Source: Chlorobium sp. (GTDB lineage: Bacteria > Bacteroidota > Chlorobiia > Chlorobiales > Chlorobiaceae). From it: a DNA stretch of 53,046 bases. The position numbers and the translations under genes are program-made. Positions 43,034 through 51,071 of this stretch are shown piece by piece. The stretch's first letter is position 1, and each line of letters starts with the position of its first letter. Location: assembly GCA_028277225.1 (NCBI GenBank), contig JANQHB010000075.1, forward strand, positions 1 to 53,046, given 5' to 3'. The notes under the pieces are model-generated. The model worked only from the letters and a program-made list of their open reading frames with translations. It ran no database searches and was not told where the DNA came from.

Positions 43034-43359
43034 GGCACCTCCATTATAACTCATTATTTTAATGATACTTAAAAAGTCACTCGCGGCATTTCCACCCCGT
43101 AATACCATTTGAGCCCGCCCCGCCGGCATTGAAATATCCGCATCCCGACAACCCGGGATTTTGCTTGCCACTCCTCCCGTCGCATTGGAGCTATCCTCGG
43201 CAGAATACGTCACCCCCTGCGGGCGCTGTTTATATTTTGTCAAAATAAATTTGACTCGGCATTGAGATATAAGTATCATTAAAAACGTACACGTCGCTTG
43301 CCTTTGATCTATTATTTTTTGCTTTTGATCAATTTTTTAAGCGATTAAAAACGATTCGT
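43034..43359. promoter_or_regulatory. divergent control region with iron box
   Basis: The palindrome is centred at 43240, with ATTTTGTCAAAAT (43234-43246) perfectly paired. Toward the AraC gene, TTGACT (43251-43256) is followed after 17 nt by TATCAT (43274-43279). Toward the receptor, TTGACA overlaps the box but no -10 is evident. Receptor transcription may therefore depend on the activator. Confidence 0.6.
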
Positions 43360-44388
43360 ATGGGCTGTTATGATTTCCAGGAATTAGTCGACAATGCCTC
43401 TTTTTGGGCAAAGTCCGATGTGCCATATCAGTCGGTCAGACTGAACCCCGATTACGGCTCCGGTTATTTGTTTAAGGTAATATCCTTTCAAAGCGGTCTC
43501 TCTTTAGGATTATCGGGTTTTTCGTTATACGGTGAGGGTGACATCCGGATATCCGGAGAGAGACTGTACCCGAATGTTATCGCATTTTTCAACTGCTTTT
43601 CAGGTGTCAGGCATGTCTCTTACGCCAAACCGAGGGGGTTTGTGGGAGGAGGGCTCTCCAATATAGAGCTTCCCGGGTTCGAACCACCCCTCTTCATGGA
43701 GGTAACGCGTAATACCCCGATCCGGATAGTCGAAGTAGCAATGGAACCGCACGTTTTTGAAACGTTGACCGGAAAGAGCAGCAACGAACTGGTCGAGGCA
43801 CTGGAACTTCTCGATTTCAATGCCGGCAGAAAAGGAAAACCAGCCGGATCACAAAGCCTGGATTTTGCCAAAAAAATATGTGGCTGTCAAGCACACGATT
43901 ATTTTATGAACAATCCCCATGACACGCTTTTTCTGGAGGCTAAAGCGCTTGAACTGGTTGCGCTGCAGCTCAAACAACTGGAACTTTTGACTGGAACGAC
44001 AACACGTCAAAAGCCGGCTGTGGATCATACTGTGGAGAAGATACACTACGCCTGTGAGATCCTGAGGAAAGAGATGGCCGATCCACCGGGCGCACTGGAT
44101 CTCGCTCGCAGAGTGGGAATTAATCACAATCAACTGGTCCTGGGATTCAAAGAGATACTCGGTGTCCGCCCATTCGAGTACCTGCGGACCGTACGCCTTG
44201 AAAAAGCCTACAATTTGATTGCAAACCATGAATGCAATATAACGGAGGCTGCTTTTACCGTAGGCCACTCCAGCCTCAGTCATTTTACACGATCGTTCCG
44301 GAAAGAGTTCGGGATAAACCCTAAAACGCTCGCCAAAGAGAATAAAAACAAGAGCGTCTCCCTGAATTTTCATGATTCCCGGTCATAA
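43360..44388 (+). CDS. AraC-family transcriptional regulator
   Basis: A 342-aa close paralogue of the 17.5-kb regulator (shared NPDYGSGYLFKV, PGFEPPLFMEV and NITEAAFTVGHSSLSHFTRSF). The HTH pair spans about residues 235-330. It is divergently placed from the 40.9-kb receptor, with an iron box between them. Its stop codon abuts the end of a MITE-like element at 44389. Confidence 0.88.
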   Translation: MGCYDFQELVDNASFWAKSDVPYQSVRLNPDYGSGYLFKVISFQSGLSLGLSGFSLYGEGDIRISGERLYPNVIAFFNCFSGVRHVSYAKPRGFVGGGLSNIELPGFEPPLFMEVTRNTPIRIVEVAMEPHVFETLTGKSSNELVEALELLDFNAGRKGKPAGSQSLDFAKKICGCQAHDYFMNNPHDTLFLEAKALELVALQLKQLELLTGTTTRQKPAVDHTVEKIHYACEILRKEMADPPGALDLARRVGINHNQLVLGFKEILGVRPFEYLRTVRLEKAYNLIANHECNITEAAFTVGHSSLSHFTRSFRKEFGINPKTLAKENKNKSVSLNFHDSRS

Positions 44389-44522
44389 AGGCACCTCACT
44401 TCAGGAAATCTCTTTTTATTGCTCGCTTCATTAACGGGTTTAAAATATAGCTGCGGAACCAGAGTCCTGACGCGCCGGGACAACGAAGCAATTGAAGCGC
44501 GGAATAAATAAAAGAGATGCCC
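44389..44522. mobile_element. 134-bp MITE-like element, copy E, between convergent genes
   Basis: The ends are AGGCACCTC and the complement of GGGCATCTC. The inside carries GACAACGAAGCAATTGAAGC followed by GCGGAATAAA, as in the other copies. One end touches the araC stop and the other contributes to the stop of the gene at 44522. TAAA flanks both ends. Confidence 0.65.
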
Positions 44523-46021
44523 TAAAACGAATACCGGACACGCAGTGTCACCATATCGTTGTCGTCGAACTGGCCGTAGATTCCGGATTCGGAGCCTTCG
44601 AAGAAAAGCAGTGACCCCTGGAAAAGCCAGTTGTCGGCAAGTTGATATTCAGCATAGGTTTCAAGACTCAACCCCTGACCGGTAAAACCGACTATCCCCC
44701 TGACACCGGCCTCCAGATCATCCTGGAAAAATGTATCGTGCACATCATAGGTGATGCCGTGAGCCCATGTATCGCTGATGAGATTTTCGGCCTCTGAAGT
44801 GTGTATCAAAAAATACTGGAGGTTGACATAGAGATTGGTCCCGAAGGTTCGGTCGATTCCAAGCACGCCCTCCATTACCGTTGTTCGTGTATAGCCGGGA
44901 AGACTATCATCATTCTTCATCACCGGCAGGTCCGGCTTGACCGCCAGTTCACCGCGCAGGGTGGAACGATCGAGCCCTTTGGCAAAAGCAAATCCGAACG
45001 CGGAATAATCCGGATGAATCGGGGTGATATACAGTTTTTCCATCCCTCCGGTTCCGGTGCGATATTCACGGCTGAATACCGGGGAATCGAGATAACCGTA
45101 AAAACCGATCAGGGAAAGATCCCAACCGGATAAGGTAGCAGCAAGCCTGACTTCAAATTCTGCCTGGTCAAAAACCTGATCCGGCTTCACCTGGTCTTCA
45201 AGAATATACAACCCGGCATCATGCCCGGCCCTCAGTTTTTGAAGTCCGGGGGGCTCCCATGCCGAGCCCGGTGAATTCAGCCGGTTGACCTTTGCCAGGG
45301 GCACCACGATCACATCGAGGTTTGCTTCCTGAAAAGCGCCCCATACCGGAAGATTGATGGTGAACAGCCCCATCGGAACCGGCAGTCTTGAATCTGACCT
45401 GCCTGTGGCGAAAGGATCACGATAGTCAACTGGATTGATCAGGTCCAGGGGATTGATACCGTCCCCGGTTCCTATCCGGTGGATCTTGCGGCCTATCACC
45501 GCATTCCACCCCGGCCGGTCGACGGTCAGAAAAGCTTCTTCCAGATAGATCCTGGCCGTATCGTGGTCATCCGACAGATCGGCGGCCGAGGGATCAATGT
45601 CGATGGCGCCCGACACAAACACACGAAACGGAGGCTCGGCTCCAACGTTCTCCACGATGCCGAACCCGGCCTGACCCTCGAGCCACAGACGCTGCCTTGT
45701 GGAAATCAATTTTGAATCACCGAGCCTTAAACGGTTCCGGCTCTCCACATAACCATGTACATCCAGCCTCAACCGGTTGCCGGATGACAGAGCTTCTGCG
45801 GAATCACTGGCAAAATCCGAAGAGAAAAGACTGTCATCGGCAAAAGGGTCTCCCGTTATCCCGTTCTCCGGAACCCGACTGTCATTCGGACCGGTTTCGG
45901 GCAAGGGATCACCGGCCCGGGCGACTGCGGGCAGGGACATGAGCAGAACAAGCAGACCCATAGTCAGGCCGAAGGCTGAAACACCGGTACAACGCCCGAC
46001 CAATGGCAGCGTGATCTTCAT
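44522..46021 (-). CDS. DUF1302-type outer-membrane beta-barrel protein
   Basis: A 499-aa secreted beta-rich protein with a signal peptide (about residues 1-36, ending VARA) and a C-terminal aromatic strand (MVTLRVRYSF). The NRLRLDVHGYVESRNRLR start and the IGRKIHRIGTGDGINPLDLINP block match DUF1302-type barrels. These typically accompany an MMPL exporter and a LolA-like protein, as here. It overlaps the LolA-like gene by 4 bp. It is probably the outer-membrane partner of the exporter. A deleted second copy lies at 40.4 kb. Confidence 0.8.
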   Translation of the reverse strand: MKITLPLVGRCTGVSAFGLTMGLLVLLMSLPAVARAGDPLPETGPNDSRVPENGITGDPFADDSLFSSDFASDSAEALSSGNRLRLDVHGYVESRNRLRLGDSKLISTRQRLWLEGQAGFGIVENVGAEPPFRVFVSGAIDIDPSAADLSDDHDTARIYLEEAFLTVDRPGWNAVIGRKIHRIGTGDGINPLDLINPVDYRDPFATGRSDSRLPVPMGLFTINLPVWGAFQEANLDVIVVPLAKVNRLNSPGSAWEPPGLQKLRAGHDAGLYILEDQVKPDQVFDQAEFEVRLAATLSGWDLSLIGFYGYLDSPVFSREYRTGTGGMEKLYITPIHPDYSAFGFAFAKGLDRSTLRGELAVKPDLPVMKNDDSLPGYTRTTVMEGVLGIDRTFGTNLYVNLQYFLIHTSEAENLISDTWAHGITYDVHDTFFQDDLEAGVRGIVGFTGQGLSLETYAEYQLADNWLFQGSLLFFEGSESGIYGQFDDNDMVTLRVRYSF

Positions 46022-46800
46022 CGCGTCAGATTGCTCTGCAGAAACAGGGCATCGTCAAGGCCCTGGTTATAAGAGATATTCGAACGCTGAAAAAGAGTTC
46101 TTGTCTTGCGCCTGGGGGTTTCGTAAAGAAACCGGGTAACGGTCCATATCCCGTCGATCTCTTTATAACCGCCAAAAGTCGCAGTCTTCAGGATTTTACC
46201 GCGTTTGTCGTAGAAATCTATTTTGGCCGGCAGATACAGGTCCTTACGGATATACTGCACCCGCTTGGAATAGTTGGTATCTTTTTTCAGTTCCGGACGC
46301 GGTATCGATTCAATGACATAACAGGCAATACCCGATACCTCCTCTTCTCCCTTCAGGGTATGCTCATCGTCATCCACTGCCCGGTCCTCGATATCCTCGT
46401 TGGCAAGGTCGGAACGCATGAAAGCGCCTTTTTTACCACCGCCGCTGATTCTCCGAACCAGGTTTTCAGCAGGAAGGTACAGCCACATATCATCCTCCCG
46501 CCCCGGATCATCATAGGCCCAGGTAAGATACGCAGTATCATGCACATCGGCAGGCTCGACAAAACGGATCAGCGTCCGTTCGTCCTTGAGATTTTCTCCG
46601 TACTGCCTTGTCATGCTCTCCATACTTCTCACCAGTTTCATGCTGCCACGTTCGATCACCATTTTGGAGGACATAACCGCATCCCGGCTGTTATCGACCT
46701 CGTCGGCTTTCAGCATGATGTCACGTCCGGCAGGCTCTGCATGTCCGATCCCGGCAGTCAGCAGGATCATGCACATCAGGCTTATGGTCAATCGTCTCAT
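46018..46800 (-). CDS. outer-membrane lipoprotein-sorting (LolA-like) protein
   Basis: A 260-aa periplasmic protein with signal peptide MRRLTISLMCMILLTAGIGHA. The conserved body has ERTLIRFVEPADVHDTAYLT and DDMWLYLPAENLVRRISGGG, typical of the LolA-like family found beside RND/MMPL transporters. It probably carries a lipid-like substrate between the inner-membrane exporter and the outer membrane. It overlaps both neighbours by 4 bp, so the three genes form one translational unit. Confidence 0.85.
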   Translation of the reverse strand: MRRLTISLMCMILLTAGIGHAEPAGRDIMLKADEVDNSRDAVMSSKMVIERGSMKLVRSMESMTRQYGENLKDERTLIRFVEPADVHDTAYLTWAYDDPGREDDMWLYLPAENLVRRISGGGKKGAFMRSDLANEDIEDRAVDDDEHTLKGEEEVSGIACYVIESIPRPELKKDTNYSKRVQYIRKDLYLPAKIDFYDKRGKILKTATFGGYKEIDGIWTVTRFLYETPRRKTRTLFQRSNISYNQGLDDALFLQSNLTR

Positions 46801-49211
46801 AGGTTCTCCTTTTCAATAGATGCCGATCCCGCCAATTCGGGACCAAGCGGTTTTAAAATCATTATCAATGCAGGGGCAAAGAAGAAATCAGCCATCAGCG
46901 CCCATATAAACGCAACCCCGAACAGGATACCGAGTTTGAAAAATCCGAGCAGATAGGAAAAAAGAAACACTGCATTGCCGATGACCAGTATCATTGTCGT
47001 GAAGGTCAGCGGCCTGCCCACACTGCTTAACGTATTTTTCAATGCATTCTCGTAATGGCCTGTTTTGCTGAACTCGGACTTGAAACGGGTGAAAAAATGG
47101 ATCGTATCATCAACGGCCACACCGATGATAACGGCAGCGAAACTGATGGTAATGACATCGAGATACAATCCGAAAAGCCCCATGAATCCCATGGTCGCAA
47201 AAACCGGCAACACGTTGGGGATCATGCTGATCAATCCGAGCTTGAAGGAGCGAAGAACGATGATCATCACCAGCGTGATCACAGATAGCGCTGCAATGAA
47301 ACTGTTTCTCTGCCCCTCGAACAGAATATCGTTCAGGGCCAGATAATTTCTCATTCCGCCGGCTTCTACGATTTCCACCTTCCCGTCCCCAAACAAAGTA
47401 TCGATGTTGGCATTCATGAAATCTGAAAGCATACGTGCATCGTAGGTATCGAGCGATTTCATTTTCAGGGACAGCCGGGCCTGGTCATAGGTAAAACCGA
47501 CAAGCATATCGAGGGTACTCCCTCCTGAACTCTCATAGAGGAACAGGTACTGGGCCAGTGCCTCCCTGGACTCCGGCAAGGCATAAAAATCAGGATCATT
47601 GCCGTTGAGCGCACGACGAATTTTCTTGAGCACCGTTGTTACGGAGGTCGCTTTGGTCACAAGGGGATGCTCTTCGGCCATGACCATCAGCTTGTCGAGC
47701 TTTCCCATGAACTCCGGATCTTTTATCCCGGACTCTTCCCCCGTGTTCAGCAGATATTCCAGTGAGAAGTTCGTCCCCAGCCGTTCATCGATGATATCAA
47801 TGGTCTGGCGAAGCGGCTGACTCTTGAAAACCAGCTTCGCGGTATTGGATTCAACCTTTATGTTCGTGAAGCCCCAGAACGTCACTATCAGGATGGTGCT
47901 GAAAAAAACAATGATCGTTCGCGGATGCTTGACAACGACGCGATACACCAGTTGAAGCCAACGGTCAAAAAAGTCCCCGGCGCCCTCTTTGCTGTTTCTT
48001 TTACGGCTTGGCTTGGGATATTTTTTTCCGAACGAGTACAAAATCGGGGTCAGGATAACAGTAAGAATGAAGGCATAAAAGACACCGCAGGCAATATAGA
48101 CACCCATTTCCCGATACGGTTTCACAAAGGTTGTCAGATAGGCCAGAAATCCTGCAGCCGTCGTCAGCGAAGTCAGCATGATCGGACCCCCAACCTCACC
48201 AAACGCTTTTTTCAGTGCGTCTATCCGCGATTCTCCACGGTCTACATAGTCATGAAAAGCAGTGATACCATGCATCGAATCCCCGATTCCAACGCAGATG
48301 AGCATGGTCGGCAGGGCGATGCTCAAAAGATTCATGGTAAAACCGATCGCGCCAATGGTACCGATTGTCCAGAGCACCGCAACAATGGTGATCAGCAGCG
48401 GAACGACAATCCCCCGCAGCCCGCGGGCCAGCCAGAGAAGCAGGATGGCCATGATGCCGACGATCATCATGAACAGTCTGGAGGTCTGCTGCTGGGCAAG
48501 CGCATCATATTGATAACTGAAATGCGGACTACCGGCCACATAGGGCTTGAGCCCGCTGTACGCCTCTTCGGCAAGCACCGAGTCAACTGCCTCTGCGACC
48601 GTGTAACGGGGATTGGTGTCTTCCTCTTCGCCGGGATAGGTATCCAGTTCGATCAGCATCATAAGAACGGTACCGTCCCTCGAGATCAGATTATCGACAA
48701 GCTCGGGCTCGACCAGCGCCTCTTTCAGTCTTTTATCGATCCCTGCACTGGTCTCGGGTATAACCTCCAGGAAATTCTCGATCACGACCTCCTGCTCCTG
48801 TCCATCAACCCCCTGTATCTGCTCGACATTACCCAGCCAGGTAACCTTGCGTGCATAGGGAACGGTCTCCATGAACCGTTCGGTCAGTGAGGACATGGCC
48901 TCGAGATTTTCAGGTATGAACGGTGTTCTTTCCCGGGTGAACATAAGTAAAGTAAACTCGGCGTTGCCAAAGGCATTGTCAAACCGCTCTTTCGCCTTTA
49001 TAGCGCTATGGCCCTCGACAAACCAGATATCGCTGGAGTTGTCAAACCGAACCTTGGACATCTGGCTGAAAAAAACCGCCGTCACAGCTATAACACCGAT
49101 CAGCCACAACCAGCGGAACCGGATAATATGAGCAGTCAAACTGCTCCAGAAATTATCCTGACCGCCTTTTTGTGTATCGACCTGTTTGTTATCCATAGTC
49201 ATAGGATTCAT
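46797..49211 (-). CDS. RND-superfamily exporter (MMPL type)
   Basis: An 804-aa inner-membrane protein with two repeats of one plus five membrane helices and large periplasmic loops. The proton-relay motifs GIGDSMHG and GVAVDDTIHFF sit in the helices following each loop. Such hydrophobe/lipid exporters commonly sit with LolA-like and DUF1302 genes. Start candidates are the ATGs at 49211 and 49196. An iron box, a near-consensus promoter and a short RNA-like leader lie upstream, so export of an iron-related lipid or chelator is possible but unproven. Confidence 0.87.
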   Translation of the reverse strand: MNPMTMDNKQVDTQKGGQDNFWSSLTAHIIRFRWLWLIGVIAVTAVFFSQMSKVRFDNSSDIWFVEGHSAIKAKERFDNAFGNAEFTLLMFTRERTPFIPENLEAMSSLTERFMETVPYARKVTWLGNVEQIQGVDGQEQEVVIENFLEVIPETSAGIDKRLKEALVEPELVDNLISRDGTVLMMLIELDTYPGEEEDTNPRYTVAEAVDSVLAEEAYSGLKPYVAGSPHFSYQYDALAQQQTSRLFMMIVGIMAILLLWLARGLRGIVVPLLITIVAVLWTIGTIGAIGFTMNLLSIALPTMLICVGIGDSMHGITAFHDYVDRGESRIDALKKAFGEVGGPIMLTSLTTAAGFLAYLTTFVKPYREMGVYIACGVFYAFILTVILTPILYSFGKKYPKPSRKRNSKEGAGDFFDRWLQLVYRVVVKHPRTIIVFFSTILIVTFWGFTNIKVESNTAKLVFKSQPLRQTIDIIDERLGTNFSLEYLLNTGEESGIKDPEFMGKLDKLMVMAEEHPLVTKATSVTTVLKKIRRALNGNDPDFYALPESREALAQYLFLYESSGGSTLDMLVGFTYDQARLSLKMKSLDTYDARMLSDFMNANIDTLFGDGKVEIVEAGGMRNYLALNDILFEGQRNSFIAALSVITLVMIIVLRSFKLGLISMIPNVLPVFATMGFMGLFGLYLDVITISFAAVIIGVAVDDTIHFFTRFKSEFSKTGHYENALKNTLSSVGRPLTFTTMILVIGNAVFLFSYLLGFFKLGILFGVAFIWALMADFFFAPALIMILKPLGPELAGSASIEKENL

Positions 49212-49414
49212 TCACGTTATCGGATTTGCCGGACCAGAGAAAATACGTCCTGCCCCCTGTTCGTATTGTGATTTTTTACAGACATGCTGTTGTGTATGGT
49301 CACTCCATGACAGACCGGGATCCCATGGCATGAATGCCCTGTGTAAACATCACAATTGTAATAACATATCATGGATGGATACTGATAAAAGGTACAAAAA
49401 CAGAAGAGCTGAAA

Positions 49415-49492
49415 AGAAGAAAAAATGCCCCTTTATCCGGGAGGTAAAGGGGCAGAAAGAACACCACATGAAACACAAGAACAATGAGTCAT
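49415..49492 (-). ncRNA. predicted iron-regulated short RNA / leader of the exporter operon
   Basis: A divergent family member on the minus strand. It has a 5' CATGA/TCATG stem, a core TCATTGTTCTTG, and a terminator TGCCCCTTTA/TAAAGGGGCA (49426-49454, 10-bp stem) followed by TTTTTCTTCTTTTC. It ends about 200 nt before the exporter start. Confidence 0.5.
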
Positions 49493-49498
49493 GGAGTA

Positions 49499-49532
49499 AA
49501 TATAGTCCTTATTTAGAATTTGTCAAATTAAA
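49499..49532 (-). promoter_or_regulatory. iron box and promoter of the exporter leader
   Basis: The palindrome is centred at 49523, with AATTTGTCAAATT perfectly paired. On the minus strand, TTGACA (49526-49521) is followed after 16 nt by TATATT (49504-49499), the closest match to the standard promoter consensus in the window. Confidence 0.72.
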
Positions 49533-49678
49533 ATATCGAAATCGACAACTATTTTTCCAAATACTCCTCAGCTCTGAATCTGCCCTCACCTGAATTGAGC
49601 GATTGTCGAGCATACCGCAGATGCAAGGCACAGGGAATGCCGCTGTATCCCGACGAGTCGGAACACTCATTTCAGGTA

Positions 49679-50524
49679 TCAATGAAATCCGGAATGGTGG
49701 ACGTCAGAGATGATATGGGAAAAACCTGAATACAGCATAAGCAGACCCAGAAGCCCTATCACCACCACGGAAATATAGGGCGCAGCGGCAAACAGCGCCT
49801 CGAATCTCGACGATTTCTGTCGGGCAACCGAAACACCCCAGGCGGCAACAACCCCGACAGATACCAGAGTCAGCGCCAGTCCGACACTGAACGAAGCGAC
49901 AAGTCCCACGCCCAGCCAGAAATGGTTCAGATGCAGACAGAGAATAAGAACGGTTACCGCGGCCGGACAGGGAATCAGGCCGCCCGTCAGCCCGAACCAT
50001 ATAACCTGGCCTGTTGTCGCCCGACCCGACGAGAATCGCTTTTCGATGTCCGTCGCATGCGCCCTCGCATGAGCATCCTGCGGCAACCGGCTGTGATTAT
50101 CAGCGTCGTCATGACTGTGGTGATGATGACCTGCACTCTCACTTCCGTGATGATGCTCGTGGCTGTGTGAGCGCTTTGCCTTATGATCCCGGTAGATCCG
50201 CGATGCCATCCAGAATGCTATGCAGAGAATAATGACACCCGACGCCATGATGAGCCAGGGCTCCATATCCTCTGCGATCATTTCGTCTCCGTAGGTAAGC
50301 GCAAGCAAACCCAGCACCCAGACGATGAAACTGTGAGAGACAACTGCTGAGAGACCCAGGAGTATAGCCTGCATCACGGTACCCCGAACCGCGATGATGA
50401 ACGCCGCGATCATGGTTTTTGAATGTCCCGGCTCCAGCCCGTGCAGCGCGCCGATAACAGATGCCGACGCAATAAGTAAGAAGGGATTGACATTCCCCTG
50501 CTCGATCATTGATGAGATATCCAT
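49679..50524 (-). CDS. rcnA: nickel/cobalt exporter RcnA-like
   Basis: A 281-aa inner-membrane efflux protein of the NiCoT/RcnA family. It has the helix-1 motif GALHGLEPGHSKTM, a His-rich cytoplasmic loop (HSHEHHHGSES...HHHHSHDD, about residues 118-145), GGLIPCPAAVTVL in the middle and six or more membrane segments. It follows the CsoR/RcnR-type sensor by 29 bp. It keeps nickel and cobalt low in the cell. Confidence 0.9.
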   Translation of the reverse strand: MDISSMIEQGNVNPFLLIASASVIGALHGLEPGHSKTMIAAFIIAVRGTVMQAILLGLSAVVSHSFIVWVLGLLALTYGDEMIAEDMEPWLIMASGVIILCIAFWMASRIYRDHKAKRSHSHEHHHGSESAGHHHHSHDDADNHSRLPQDAHARAHATDIEKRFSSGRATTGQVIWFGLTGGLIPCPAAVTVLILCLHLNHFWLGVGLVASFSVGLALTLVSVGVVAAWGVSVARQKSSRFEALFAAAPYISVVVIGLLGLLMLYSGFSHIISDVHHSGFH

Positions 50525-50553
50525 ACGTGTAACTACTTTCGTGCACCTTACAT

Positions 50554-50823
50554 TCAGAGATATTTCGAAATCTCCTTGAACTCCTTGACCAGGTCGCGCG
50601 CATCTCGCTTGCGTTCCACCGATCCGGTCAGGCAGTAATCGATGTGATCGTGCACGAAGGTCTTTTTTGCCTGGCTTATCGCTTTTTCCACAGCATGAAG
50701 CTGCTGCGCAACCTCAACACAGGGCCGCCCCTCCTCGATCATCGCGACGATCCTGCGCAAGTGCCCGTCCGCACGTTTGAGGCGATTGACAATGTCGGTA
50801 TGTGTCGTATGCGTCTTGTCCAT
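50554..50823 (-). CDS. CsoR/RcnR-family metal-sensing repressor
   Basis: An 89-aa all-helical DNA-binding protein. The ATG at 50823 is preceded by AGGGGG; a TTG at 50829 is the alternative start. It keeps C35, H60 and C64 (RPCVE and HDHIDYC), the CsoR-type ligand set, plus N-terminal histidines H5 and H8. C-H-C plus an N-terminal His is found in nickel sensors such as InrS and in DmeR-like cobalt sensors. With rcnA directly downstream, Ni/Co sensing is the best guess. Confidence 0.87.
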   Translation of the reverse strand: MDKTHTTHTDIVNRLKRADGHLRRIVAMIEEGRPCVEVAQQLHAVEKAISQAKKTFVHDHIDYCLTGSVERKRDARDLVKEFKEISKYL

Positions 50824-50971
50824 ATCCAATCCCCCTGGTGAGGTTAATTGTTTAACTGAATTGTAAGGAAAATGCTGCGGATATCAAAAACTTTTCAGAA
50901 AAACACCTCGTTGCAGGGAAGGAAACATCGGTTGGCAGGAACAAGTGACGGCAACCGCTCGCGCGGGCTTG

Positions 50972-51004
50972 GTGACGACGCCTGACGCAGTCAGGCGTCG
51001 TCAC
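50972..51004. repeat. perfect 14-bp hairpin between rcnR-like gene and TonB receptor
   Basis: GTGACGACGCCTGA and TCAGGCGTCGTCAC with a 5-nt loop. It is related to the imperfect hairpin near 32411. It may act as a terminator for the receptor gene, whose stop is 68 bp away, though it has no clear T-tract. Confidence 0.55.
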
Positions 51005-51071
51005 TCATATTCATCTTTTCACTGCTTTTTCGGTCCCGGCGCCAGTATCGGAATCGAAACAACTCTGCGAG

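Larger units (their letters stand above)
49212..49678. other. intergenic region upstream of the exporter operon
   Basis: Holds the iron box/promoter (49499-49532) and a terminator-ended short RNA (49415-49492), both directed to the minus strand. A further 200 nt of leader precedes the exporter gene. No coding gene is seen. Confidence 0.5.

Noticed and set aside
47925..48890. 321-codon plus-strand frame opposite the exporter gene
   Set aside because: Shadow of the MMPL coding sequence; His- and Arg-rich composition without family signal.
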